From contig NZ_CP010945.1 in assembly GCF_000293885.2 (NCBI RefSeq), forward strand, positions 2,810,001 to 2,874,000: a stretch of 64,000 bases of DNA. The letters are read 5' to 3'. Source of the DNA: Pseudomonas fluorescens NCIMB 11764. GTDB lineage: Bacteria > Pseudomonadota > Gammaproteobacteria > Pseudomonadales > Pseudomonadaceae. The notes under the pieces were generated by a model, which saw only the letters and a program-made list of their open reading frames with translations, searched no databases and was not told the DNA's origin. The first letter of the stretch is position 1. Every line of letters begins with the position of its first letter. Below, piece by piece: positions 18,612 through 26,933 of this stretch. The position numbers and the translations under genes are program-made.

Positions 18612-19612
18612 ACAAGACAACCATCGCCATGGTCCTGGGCGACCCGGCCGGCATCGGCCCGGAACTGATCGCACGCCTGCTCGCGGAACCTCAGGTCCGC
18701 AGCCAGGCCAACGTGATCCTGATTGCCGACGAGGCGGAAATGCGTCGCGGCATGCGCATCGCCGGGGTGGAGTTTCCTTACCGTCGTGTGGAGTCGTTGG
18801 AGCAGCTGTCGTTTGTCGATGACACGCCGCTGTTCTATGACTTTCGCGGCGACACCCTCGGTGAATTCCCGCGCAGCGAAGCCAGTGTCATTGGCGGTCG
18901 CTACAGCCTCGACACCTTGGAAAAAGCCCTGCGCCTGACTGAGGCCGGCATCACCGATGCCATTCTGTTCGGGCCACTGAACAAGACCTCGCTGCACATG
19001 GCCGGCATGGCCCACAACGATGAGCTGCACTGGTTCGCCGAACTGCTGGATTTCCATGGGCCGTTCTGCGAGTTCAACGTGCTCGACAATCTATGGACGT
19101 CTCGAGTGACGTCCCACGTGGCACTGGCCGAGGTGCCGGGCATGTTGACTCAAGCGCGGGTGGTGGAAGCGATCCAGCTGATCGACACCGCGCTCAAGCG
19201 CAATGGCCTGGAAAAGCCGCGCATCGGCGTCTGTGGCTTGAACCCCCACAACGGCGACAACGGCTCGTTCGGGCGCGAAGAACTCGACATCATCGGGCCG
19301 GCGGTGCGCTCGGCTCAAACGTTGGGGATTGCGGCAGAAGGTCCGTACCCGGGCGACACGATTTTCCTCAAGGTTCAAGGGGATGCCAGCGCCTTCGACG
19401 CGGTGGTGACCATGTACCACGACCAGGGACAGATCGCGATCAAGTTGATGGGCTTCTCCCGTGGGGTGACGGTGCAGGGCGGCTTGCCGATTCCGATTAC
19501 CACGCCGGCCCACGGCACCGCGTTTGATATCTCGGGCCAGGGCAAGGCCAACGTCGGCGCGATCCGCCAGGCCTTCGAGATCGCGTGCCGGATGGGCGGC
19601 AACACCTACTGA
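18608..19612 (+). CDS. PdxA-family dehydrogenase (PdxA2 type)
   Basis: 334 residues. The PdxA signature GDPAGIGPEL is at residues 11-20, metal-binding residues in YHDQGQIAIK near 273-282, and TPAHGTAFDISG near 300. PdxA makes 3-amino-2-oxopropyl phosphate for vitamin B6, but copies in sugar-acid clusters act on phosphorylated threonate or erythronate and usually sit beside a DUF1537 kinase. No such kinase is found here, so the substrate is open. ATG at 18608 overlaps the previous stop (ATGA), and AGGAG precedes it. Confidence 0.85.
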   Translation: MNKTTIAMVLGDPAGIGPELIARLLAEPQVRSQANVILIADEAEMRRGMRIAGVEFPYRRVESLEQLSFVDDTPLFYDFRGDTLGEFPRSEASVIGGRYSLDTLEKALRLTEAGITDAILFGPLNKTSLHMAGMAHNDELHWFAELLDFHGPFCEFNVLDNLWTSRVTSHVALAEVPGMLTQARVVEAIQLIDTALKRNGLEKPRIGVCGLNPHNGDNGSFGREELDIIGPAVRSAQTLGIAAEGPYPGDTIFLKVQGDASAFDAVVTMYHDQGQIAIKLMGFSRGVTVQGGLPIPITTPAHGTAFDISGQGKANVGAIRQAFEIACRMGGNTY

Positions 19613-19629
19613 CTCACCGCAATACCCCT

Positions 19630-19726
19630 GTGGGAGCGCGCCTGCTCGCGATGACGGCATGACAGACACCCTTGAAGTGACTGTCAGATCGCAATCGCGA
19701 GCAGGCTCGCTCCCACCTTTTTTTTG
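19630..19726 (+). terminator. REP doublet ending in a T-run
   Basis: GTGGGAGCG..CCTGCTCGCGAT (19630-19652) pairs with ATCGCGAGCAGG..CGCTCCCAC (19694-19716), followed by nine T residues. The REP element thus forms a terminator between the pdxA-like gene and the dehydratase gene, splitting the catabolic genes into two transcripts. Confidence 0.7.
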
Positions 19727-19735
19727 TGATGGCTG

Positions 19736-19810
19736 ATAACCCGATCTAACGGATATCCGCTTTTTCCTATCACCCCAGGTTATCGACGGATGTGCATAAG
19801 TGATTATCCG
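19736..19810 (+). promoter_or_regulatory. Operator-like elements before the dehydratase gene
   Basis: Within the 317 bp between pdxA2 and the dehydratase lie ATAACC (19736-19741) and GGTTAT (19778-19783), half-sites shared with the divergent promoter region. Also present are a perfect palindrome CGGATATCCG (19750-19759) and the dyad CGGAT-N14-ATCCG (19787-19810). These suggest a regulated second promoter of the cluster. Exact promoter boxes could not be fixed. Confidence 0.45.
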
Positions 19811-19929
19811 CCGCCCCCAAGCGCTGGCTAAAGTCGCTCCATCGAATGACCAGCGCCGATCACCCGAACGGCTCTGCGCACACGACTCAAACAACTACAA
19901 AAAGCCGGCAGCGCAAGGAATCCGTACCC

Positions 19930-21105
19930 ATGAAAATCAAAGCAATCCGTACCCGCGTTTTCGAGTGGAAAGGTAAAGTCGTCCCGCCTCAAGCGCACTT
20001 CTGCACCAACGCCAGCGACATCCTGTTCGAGCGCGGTGACGCCATGGGCTCGTTCCGTTTCCACGGCTGGCTGGTGGTGGAAGTCGAGACCGACACCGGT
20101 CTCGTCGGCATCGGTAACTGTGCGCTGGCGCCACGTGTGGCCAAGGAAATCATCGACACTTACCTGGCGCCGATCGCCATCGGTGAAGACCCGTTCGACA
20201 ACGAATACATCTGGCAGAAGATGTACCGCCAGAGCCACGCCTGGGGCCGCAAAGGCATCGGCATGGCGGCGATCTCGGCGATCGACATCGCGATCTGGGA
20301 CATCATGGGCAAAGCGGTCAACAAGCCAGTGTTCAAGCTGCTTGGCGGGCGGACCAAGGAAAAGATCTGGACCTACGCTTCCAAGCTCTACGCCAACGAC
20401 AACCTCGACCTGTTTCTCGAAGAAGCCCAGGGTTATCTGAACCAGGGTTTCACCGCGCTGAAAATGCGTTTCGGCTACGGCCCGAAAGACGGCCCGGCGG
20501 GCATGCGCAAGAACATTGAACAAGTGCGCGCCCTGCGTGAACTGGCCGGCCCGGACATCGACATCATGCTCGAATGCTACATGGGCTGGACCCTCGAATA
20601 TGCGCGTCGCATGTTGCCGAAACTGGCCGAGTTCGAACCGCGATGGCTGGAAGAGCCGGTGATTGCCGACGACATCGAGGGCTACATCGAGCTGAAAAAA
20701 ATGGGGATCATGCCGATCTCCGGCGGCGAGCATGAGTTCACTTCCTACGGCTTCAAAGACTTGCTCGAACGCCGCGCCGTCGACGTGATCCAGTACGACA
20801 CCAACCGCGTCGGCGGCATCACCGCCGCGCGCAAGATCAACGCCATGGCCGAAGCCTGGTCGGTGCCGGTGATCCCCCACGCCGGGCAGATGCACAACTA
20901 TCACCTGACCATGTCCACCACTGCCTCGCCGATGGCCGAGTTCTTCCCGGTGTTCGATGTCGAGGTCGGCAACGAACTTTTCTATTACGTGTTCAAGGGC
21001 GAGCCGCAACCGGTCAACGGCTACATCCAGCTCGACGACAACACGCCAGGTTTGGGCCTGGAAATCTCCGATGAATATTTGAGCGATTTCAACATCATCG
21101 AGTGA
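19930..21105 (+). CDS. Enolase-superfamily sugar-acid dehydratase (L-lyxonate/L-rhamnonate type)
   Basis: 391 residues from the ATG at 19930. The mandelate-racemase subgroup metal ligands appear as an acid in [17 protein letters not shown] and SGGEHEFT; the Asp of the catalytic dyad is in [10 protein letters not shown] and the His in [25 protein letters not shown] and GGEHEF resemble L-rhamnonate dehydratases. It removes water from an aldonate to give a 2-keto-3-deoxy acid. The gene set matches what I recall of the P. aeruginosa L-lyxonate genes (PA2212-PA2217), so L-lyxonate is the best guess; L-rhamnonate is an alternative. Confidence 0.82.
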   Translation: MKIKAIRTRVFEWKGKVVPPQAHFCTNASDILFERGDAMGSFRFHGWLVVEVETDTGLVGIGNCALAPRVAKEIIDTYLAPIAIGEDPFDNEYIWQKMYRQSHAWGRKGIGMAAISAIDIAIWDIMGKAVNKPVFKLLGGRTKEKIWTYASKLYANDNLDLFLEEAQGYLNQGFTALKMRFGYGPKDGPAGMRKNIEQVRALRELAGPDIDIMLECYMGWTLEYARRMLPKLAEFEPRWLEEPVIADDIEGYIELKKMGIMPISGGEHEFTSYGFKDLLERRAVDVIQYDTNRVGGITAARKINAMAEAWSVPVIPHAGQMHNYHLTMSTTASPMAEFFPVFDVEVGNELFYYVFKGEPQPVNGYIQLDDNTPGLGLEISDEYLSDFNIIE

Positions 21106-21134
21106 CCCCAATCCCGACTTTATGGAGGGCCGTC

Positions 21135-22130
21135 ATGCGCCTGATTCAATTTGAAAATTCTGTCGGTGAGCGCCAGGTCGGCGTTGTCGAAGGTTCACAG
21201 GTCCAGGTGCTGAAAGGCACCCGCAGCACCCGTGAACTGGCACTCGCGGCGATCCGCGCCCAACGCAGCCTGCAAGATGAAGTCGCTTCACGCGGCACCG
21301 AGCCTGGCCCGGATTACGCGCAGCTGTTGCAGCAGGGCCAGGTCCTGCCGCCGCTGGACCACGAAGACCCGGCCCATTGCCTGATCAGCGGCACCGGCCT
21401 GACCCATCTGGGCAGCGCCTCGGCACGGGACAAGATGCACCAGCAGGACGGCGCCGTTGAAGCCGGCATGACCGATACCATGCGCATTTTCAAGTGGGGC
21501 CTGGAGGGCGGAAAACCCGCCGCCGGCCAGGTCGGCGCGCAACCGGAATGGTTCTACAAAGGCGACGGCAGCATCGTCGTGCGCCCCGGCGCGGACTTCC
21601 CGGTGCCGCCGTTTGCCGAAGACGCCGGAGAGGAACCTGAGCTGACCGGCCTCTACGTGATCGGCGACGACGGCCTGCCATATCGCGTCGGTTATGCGCT
21701 GGGCAACGAGTTCTCCGACCATGTCATGGAGCGGCGCAATTACCTCTACCTCGCGCACTCGAAATTGCGTTTCTGCGCCTACGGTCCGGAACTGCGCGTC
21801 GGTGAGTTGCCCCGGCATCTGGCGGGCACCAGTCGCATCATCCGCAACGGCGAAACCCTCTGGGAAAAAGAGTTTCTCAGCGGCGAAGACAACATGTGCC
21901 ACAGCCTTGCCAACCTCGAATTCCATCACTTCAAGTACGCGCAGTTTCTGCGGCCCGGCGATGTCCACGTGCATTACTTCGGCACCGCCACACTGTCATT
22001 TGCCGACGGGGTGAAAACCCAACCGGGCGATCGCTTCCAGATCAGCCTCGATGCGTTCGGCGCACCGCTGGAAAACGGCATCGGCGAAAGCGCCCAGCCG
22101 TTGGCCATCGGCCAAGTTCGTTCGCTTTAA
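21135..22130 (+). CDS. AraD1/GguC-type 2-keto-3-deoxy sugar-acid dehydratase
   Basis: 331 residues from the ATG at 21135 (GGAGG at 21124). The C-terminal two thirds have the fumarylacetoacetate-hydrolase fold: YVIGDDGLPYRVGYALGNEFSDH and the later GDVHVHYFGTATLSF. The AraD1/GguC group dehydrates 2-keto-3-deoxy pentonates to ketoglutarate semialdehyde. That is exactly the step needed between the enolase-type dehydratase before it and the aldehyde dehydrogenase after it. It is 29 nt behind the dehydratase. Confidence 0.82.
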   Translation: MRLIQFENSVGERQVGVVEGSQVQVLKGTRSTRELALAAIRAQRSLQDEVASRGTEPGPDYAQLLQQGQVLPPLDHEDPAHCLISGTGLTHLGSASARDKMHQQDGAVEAGMTDTMRIFKWGLEGGKPAAGQVGAQPEWFYKGDGSIVVRPGADFPVPPFAEDAGEEPELTGLYVIGDDGLPYRVGYALGNEFSDHVMERRNYLYLAHSKLRFCAYGPELRVGELPRHLAGTSRIIRNGETLWEKEFLSGEDNMCHSLANLEFHHFKYAQFLRPGDVHVHYFGTATLSFADGVKTQPGDRFQISLDAFGAPLENGIGESAQPLAIGQVRSL

Positions 22131-22173
22131 GCTTTCAACCTCCGGCGCTTGTCAGCCGGCCAAGGAATCACTC

Positions 22174-23754
22174 ATGACCACACTCACAGGACACAACTAC
22201 ATCGGCGGTCGTCGCAGCGCCAACGGTACGTTGCAGCTGCAAAGTCTCGACGCGACCACCGGTGAACCGTTGCCCGGCCGCTTCTTCCAGGCCACTGAAG
22301 CCGAAGTGGATGCCGCCGCCAAAGCCGCCGCCGCGGCGTACCCGGTCTACCGCAACCTGAGTGCGGAAAAACGCGCGACCTTTCTTGACGCCATCGCCGA
22401 TGAAATCGATGCGCTGGGTGATGAGTTCGTCGCCACTGTCTGCCGTGAAACGGCATTGCCGGCCGGTCGTATTCAGGGTGAGCGCGGACGTACCAGCGGT
22501 CAGATGCGTTTGTTCGCCAAAGTCCTGCGGCGCGGCGATTTCTACGGCGCACGGATTGACCGCGCATTGCCGGATCGTCAGCCGTTGCCGCGTCCGGATC
22601 TGCGCCAGTACCGCATCGCCATCGGCCCGGTTGCGGTGTTTGGCGCCAGCAACTTCCCGCTCGCATTCTCGACGGCGGGCGGCGACACCGCCTCGGCGCT
22701 GGCCGCCGGTTGCACGGTGGTGTTCAAGGCGCACAGCGGGCACATGGCGACCGCCGAGTGGGTGGCGGACGCGATCATCCGCGCAGCCGAGCGCACCGAA
22801 ATGCCGGCCGGTGTGTTCAACATGATTTATGGCGGTGGTGTTGGCGAGTGGCTGGTCAAGCACCCGGCGATCCAGGCGGTGGGCTTCACCGGTTCGCTCA
22901 AGGGCGGCAATGCCCTGAGCCACATGGCCGCGACCCGGCCGCAACCGATCCCGGTGTTTGCCGAGATGTCGAGCATCAACCCGGTGTTCCTATTGCCTGA
23001 AGCCCTCAAGGTGCGTGGCGAGCAGATCGCTGCGCAACTCGCCGGTTCGGTGACGCTGGGTTGTGGCCAGTTCTGCACCAATCCGGGTCTGGTCATCGGT
23101 TTGCGCTCGCCGCAGTTCAGCACTTTCCTCGAAACGTTGTGCGCCAGCATGAACCAGCAACCGGCGCAAACCATGCTCAATGCCGGCGCACTCGTCAGCT
23201 ACAGCAAAGGCCTGGGCGAACTGCACGAACATCCGGGACTGACGCACCTGGCGGGCAAACCGCAGCAGGGCAATCAGGCGCAGCCACAGGTGTTCAGGGC
23301 GGATGTCAGCCTGTTGCTCAAGGGCGATGAACTGCTTCAGGAGGAGGTGTTCGGGCCGACCACCATCGTCATTGAAGTCGAAGACCAGGCGCAACTCGCG
23401 GCCGCGCTGCACGGTTTGCGCGGGCAATTGACGGCGACGCTGATCGGCGAGGCCGAGGAGCTGCTGGAATACCGCTGGCTGGCCGAGTCGCTGCAGGAAA
23501 AGGTCGGGCGGATTTTGCTCAATGGCTATCCGACCGGGGTCGAGGTGTGTGAGGCGATGGTGCATGGCGGGCCGTATCCGGCGACGTCGGATTCGCGGGG
23601 CACGTCGGTGGGGACGCTGGCGATTGATCGATTCCTGCGGCCGGTGTGCTTCCAGAATTATCCGGATGCGTTGTTGCCCGAGGCGTTGCAAAACGCGAAT
23701 CCGCTGGGGATTCGGCGGCTGGTGGATGGGGAGGTGAGTCAGTCAGCTTTGTAG
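22174..23754 (+). CDS. 2-oxoglutarate semialdehyde dehydrogenase (type III-like)
   Basis: 526 residues from the ATG at 22174 (AAGGAA before it). Aldehyde dehydrogenase with the catalytic Cys in GCGQFCTNPG (near 309), the base Glu in PVFAEMSS, and the cofactor-binding VFGASNFPLAFSTAGGDTAS. The long form with LAAGCTVVFKAHSGH resembles the ketoglutarate-semialdehyde dehydrogenases of pentonate and hydroxyproline pathways. It would give 2-oxoglutarate with NAD(P)+, the end of the pathway. Last gene of the operon; a hairpin at 23773 follows. Confidence 0.87.
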   Translation: MTTLTGHNYIGGRRSANGTLQLQSLDATTGEPLPGRFFQATEAEVDAAAKAAAAAYPVYRNLSAEKRATFLDAIADEIDALGDEFVATVCRETALPAGRIQGERGRTSGQMRLFAKVLRRGDFYGARIDRALPDRQPLPRPDLRQYRIAIGPVAVFGASNFPLAFSTAGGDTASALAAGCTVVFKAHSGHMATAEWVADAIIRAAERTEMPAGVFNMIYGGGVGEWLVKHPAIQAVGFTGSLKGGNALSHMAATRPQPIPVFAEMSSINPVFLLPEALKVRGEQIAAQLAGSVTLGCGQFCTNPGLVIGLRSPQFSTFLETLCASMNQQPAQTMLNAGALVSYSKGLGELHEHPGLTHLAGKPQQGNQAQPQVFRADVSLLLKGDELLQEEVFGPTTIVIEVEDQAQLAAALHGLRGQLTATLIGEAEELLEYRWLAESLQEKVGRILLNGYPTGVEVCEAMVHGGPYPATSDSRGTSVGTLAIDRFLRPVCFQNYPDALLPEALQNANPLGIRRLVDGEVSQSAL

Positions 23755-23772
23755 TGCCTGAGCAGGCGCCTT

Positions 23773-23788
23773 CGCGGGCAAGCCCGCG
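23773..23788. repeat. Short REP-like hairpin between convergent genes
   Basis: CGCGGGCAAGCCCGCG, a 6-bp perfect stem in the 59-bp gap between the dehydrogenase and the convergent DMT gene. The same core (GCGGGCTTGCCCGC) recurs at 43700. Confidence 0.7.
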
Positions 23789-23813
23789 ATGGCGTCATCA
23801 GCATCACCACAAA

Positions 23814-24722
23814 TCACTTGGCAGCCACCGCCGCAACCTTCTTCACCGAAGTCTTCAACACCAACCACAACGCTGCAGCAATCAAAACTCCGCCATAAAT
23901 GTGCGCCATCGACAGCGGCTCATCCAGCAACAACGCCCCCCATAACACCCCGAACGGCGGAATCAGGAAGGTCGTGGTCATCGACTTTACCGGCCCGACC
24001 GAGCTGAGCAGGCGGAAGTAAATAATGTACGCCAACGCGGTACATACCAGCCCCAACCCCAGCAACGACAGCCAGACACTCCAGCCGCCCCAGCTCGCCG
24101 GCGGCTGGCTGATCACGCTGTAACCGAACAGCGGCAACAGGAATAATGTCGCGCCAAGCATACTGCCCACTGCCGAAAGACGACTGTCGAGACCACCCGC
24201 CTGATCGAGCCAGCGGCGGGCAAGGAAGCCGGCGAAGCCATAACAGGTGGTGGCGAGCAGGCAGGCGAGGGCGCCCATCAGCAGTTGCAGGTCGAACGCC
24301 ACCGGGCCTGCACGGGTCAGGATGCCGACGCCGAACAGACCGAGGAACACCCCGCCCAGCTTGGCGGCGGTGAGTCGTTCACTGAAGAACAGACCGCCAA
24401 TCAATACGCCCATCAATGGCGTGGTGGCGTTGAAGATGGCCGAGTAACCGGCCGGAAGCACCTGGGCCGCCACGGAATAGAGGGTCGCCGGGATCCCGGA
24501 GTTGATCACCCCGAGCAGCATCACCGTTTTCAGCTTGCCCTTGAAATCCCAGCTGATACGCATCAACCCGAGAATCACCAGCAACCCCGCCGCCGCAATC
24601 GACACGCGAAAAAACGCCGTGGGAATCGAGCCGATCACCGGGGCAATGATGCGCATGAACAGGAAACTCGCGCCCCAGATGGCCGCCAGCGACAGTAAAC
24701 GAACGATATCGACAGGGCTCAC
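23814..24722 (-). CDS. EamA/DMT superfamily transporter
   Basis: 302 residues, GTG start at 24722 with AAGGAAGGAGTG just before it on the minus strand. Ten membrane helices in two EamA repeats; the conserved IWGASFLFMR motif is near residue 14-23 and the loop SERLTAAKLGGVFLG before helix 5. Probably an exporter of amino acids or other small metabolites. The C-terminus is basic (KKVAAVAAK), as usual for the cytoplasmic end. Confidence 0.87.
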   Translation of the reverse strand: MSPVDIVRLLSLAAIWGASFLFMRIIAPVIGSIPTAFFRVSIAAAGLLVILGLMRISWDFKGKLKTVMLLGVINSGIPATLYSVAAQVLPAGYSAIFNATTPLMGVLIGGLFFSERLTAAKLGGVFLGLFGVGILTRAGPVAFDLQLLMGALACLLATTCYGFAGFLARRWLDQAGGLDSRLSAVGSMLGATLFLLPLFGYSVISQPPASWGGWSVWLSLLGLGLVCTALAYIIYFRLLSSVGPVKSMTTTFLIPPFGVLWGALLLDEPLSMAHIYGGVLIAAALWLVLKTSVKKVAAVAAK

Positions 24723-24801
24723 GACGCACTCCTTCCTTGATGGGGACGAGAGTGTTGCCGAGAGCCTTGCCTATGGCAACCGAAAAACCGGCACTCAATT
24801 C

Positions 24802-24896
24802 TTGTGGCGAGGGAGCTTGCTCCCGCCGGGCCGCGCAACGGCTCCGCAAACCGGTGAGCGCTGTGCACTCAAGCGCGAGCAAGCCCCCTCGTCACC
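24802..24896. repeat. Degenerate REP pair
   Basis: The left arm is TTGTGGCGAGGGAGCTTGCT; the right arm is a decayed inverted copy (GCGAGCAAGCCCCCTCGTCACC) with several mismatches. It lies between a DMT gene start and the stop of the chemoreceptor gene, which ends 2 bp away. Confidence 0.75.
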
Positions 24897-24897
24897 G

Positions 24898-26523
24898 TTA
24901 TAGTTGAAAGCGAGTGACCAGCCCGTTGAGGTCGACCGCCAGCCGCGACAGTTCCTGGCTGGCGGCGGAAGTCTGGGTGGCACCTGCGGCGGTCTGGGTC
25001 GAGAGGTCGCGAATGTTCACCAGGTTCTGATCGACTTCCCGGGCCACCAGCGCCTGCTGCTCGGCCGCGCTGGCGATGACCAGGTTGCGCTCGTTGATCT
25101 GCGAGATCGACGCGGTGATTTTCTCCAGGGCCTGGCCCGCGCCGTTGGCCCGGCGCAAGGTCTGGCTGGCATGTTCGGCGCTGCTTTGCAACGCGATGAC
25201 CGTGGCCCCGGTACCTTGCTGGATATTGTTGATCATCAGCTCGATTTCTTCGGTGGAGTTCTGAGTGCGTTGCGCCAGCGAACGCACTTCATCGGCCACC
25301 ACCGCAAAGCCGCGTCCTGCTTCACCGGCGCGAGCGGCTTCGATGGCCGCGTTGAGCGCCAGCAGGTTGGTCTGCCCGGCGATTGCGCGAATCACTTCCA
25401 GGACTTTACTGATGTCCTGGGCCTGAACCGCCAACCCCTCGGCCTGTTCCGACGCGCTGAGCACTTCGCTGACCAGTCCCTGAATCGAGTTGATGGTTTC
25501 ACTGACCTGCACGTGCCCGTGCTTGCTGTCCTCGTTCGACGCCTGGGAAGCTTCGGCGCTGGACACGGCGTTTGCGGCGACTTCGTCCACCGCAGTGCTC
25601 ATCTCGGTGACCGCGGTGGCGGCCATCTCGATCTGGTCGTTCTGTTGTTGCAGGCCTCGGGTACTTTCCTCCATCACCGAGCTCATTTCCTCGGCAGCCG
25701 ACGCCAGTTGCCGCGCCGAGTCGCTGATGCCGCGAATGGTGGTGCGCAGGTTGCCTTGCATCTCGTCGAGGGCGTTGAGCAATTGCGCGGCTTCGTCCTT
25801 GCCGCTGATGTCTATCGGTGCGCTGAGGTCGCCCGAGGCAATCCGGCGTGCAACGTTCAGGGCCTGGTTGATCGGCGCGGTGATGCTGCGCGTCAGCAGC
25901 CAGGCCAGGAGCAATGTGGCGAACAGCGCGGCGACGATGATTGCGCCGACGACCCATTGCGCACGCTGGTACATCAACGCGGCTGCGTCCGCGGCGGTAT
26001 CGGCGCCTTGCTGATTGAAACTGATCATCGACTCCAGGGATTTATCCAGCACGCTGCCCTGAGGGGCCAGTTCATTGTTGAGGCGGGCGTAGGCCTGGTC
26101 ATTCTGGCCCGCATCGATCTGCGCGAGGATCTGGTCGAGGATCGCCAGGTACTTGGCCACGGCCGCGTTCAGACTGTCGAGCATCACCCGTTCCTGATCA
26201 CTGGACAGCATCGTCTTGTGGTCATCGAGGCGCTTGAGCAGCTCCTGGCGTTGGGCGCTGAGAATGCCTTTACTCTTTTCCCGCACGGCGCTCTGGCTGT
26301 TGGCGATCAGCCGCAACGATTCGAGACGGAGGGTGGCGATGTTGGCCGCGCTGTCATGGATGCTCTCGATGCTCGGCATCCACGACTCCTCGATGACCGC
26401 CGCACTTTCGCGCAGGGTCGCCATCTGGCCCAGTCCGAACAGCCCGACCACTACCAGAAGACTGGCCAATACGGCAAAACTCAAGCTCGCGCGCAAACCT
26501 ATGCGCATGTTCCTTATCGGCAT
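24898..26523 (-). CDS. Methyl-accepting chemotaxis protein
   Basis: 541 residues. TM1 (about 12-34), a periplasmic four-helix-bundle-like sensor (about 35-187), TM2 (about 190-211), HAMP (about 213-265) and the coiled-coil signalling domain with the conserved hairpin tip [20 protein letters not shown]. The receptor reports ligand binding to CheA/CheW. The helical sensor part resembles the 4HB class, whose ligands are often amino or organic acids; the actual ligand is unknown. An alternative start is Met6 (MRIGLRAS). Confidence 0.92.
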   Translation of the reverse strand: MPIRNMRIGLRASLSFAVLASLLVVVGLFGLGQMATLRESAAVIEESWMPSIESIHDSAANIATLRLESLRLIANSQSAVREKSKGILSAQRQELLKRLDDHKTMLSSDQERVMLDSLNAAVAKYLAILDQILAQIDAGQNDQAYARLNNELAPQGSVLDKSLESMISFNQQGADTAADAAALMYQRAQWVVGAIIVAALFATLLLAWLLTRSITAPINQALNVARRIASGDLSAPIDISGKDEAAQLLNALDEMQGNLRTTIRGISDSARQLASAAEEMSSVMEESTRGLQQQNDQIEMAATAVTEMSTAVDEVAANAVSSAEASQASNEDSKHGHVQVSETINSIQGLVSEVLSASEQAEGLAVQAQDISKVLEVIRAIAGQTNLLALNAAIEAARAGEAGRGFAVVADEVRSLAQRTQNSTEEIELMINNIQQGTGATVIALQSSAEHASQTLRRANGAGQALEKITASISQINERNLVIASAAEQQALVAREVDQNLVNIRDLSTQTAAGATQTSAASQELSRLAVDLNGLVTRFQL

Positions 26524-26933
26524 CTAAAGTGCTCCTTGGGCATTTTGGGAGGTAGCCCTCGTGGACCGAGGATCTTGTTTTTAGGCGGGTGAGAGCGAGC
26601 TGTATATCAAAGTGCCATCATTTTGGTAAGACCAATCCGCATGCGTTTTTCGATTGGCTGGCTTCAGGGAAAAGCAGAATACCCGGCGTCTGGCGATTGG
26701 CCTGAGCGTGGATTGGATCCGAACGCCTGATAATCAGAGGGCTGTAGGTGAATCGATTAAGTGGAGAGAGGATGACTATCAAGGTTGATTACTGACCGAA
26801 CGGTCAATTAAAAAAAGTCTGAAAAAACTGTGCTCCCGAGTGATTCATTCGTTGTCGGACCGAAATTAGGCTTCTCCTGCACCCGGTTCACTGGCTAAGC
26901 TCAGGCCTTCCGAATTCCCGCAGAGGTCTCACC
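26524..26933. other. Gene-free region with a TetR-like operator
   Basis: 410 bp between the divergently transcribed chemoreceptor and aceK genes. No gene is seen. It holds an AT-rich centre and one perfect palindrome, TGACCGAACGGTCA (26793-26806). The palindrome sits about 130 bp before aceK and about 270 bp before the chemoreceptor start. Confidence 0.7.
26793..26806. promoter_or_regulatory. TetR-type operator candidate
   Basis: TGACCG-AA-CGGTCA, two 6-bp inverted half-sites with a 2-bp spacer. It has the form of operators of TetR-family repressors, but no TetR gene is nearby. It lies in the aceK upstream region. Confidence 0.4.

Noticed and set aside
18608..19612. PdxA as vitamin B6 biosynthesis gene
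   Set aside because: It sits in a sugar-acid operon with overlapping starts; the housekeeping pdxA of Pseudomonas is normally with surA/ksgA. Kept as PdxA2-type.
24904..26592. 562-codon plus-strand ORF opposite the chemoreceptor
   Set aside because: Shadow of a receptor with all expected domains.
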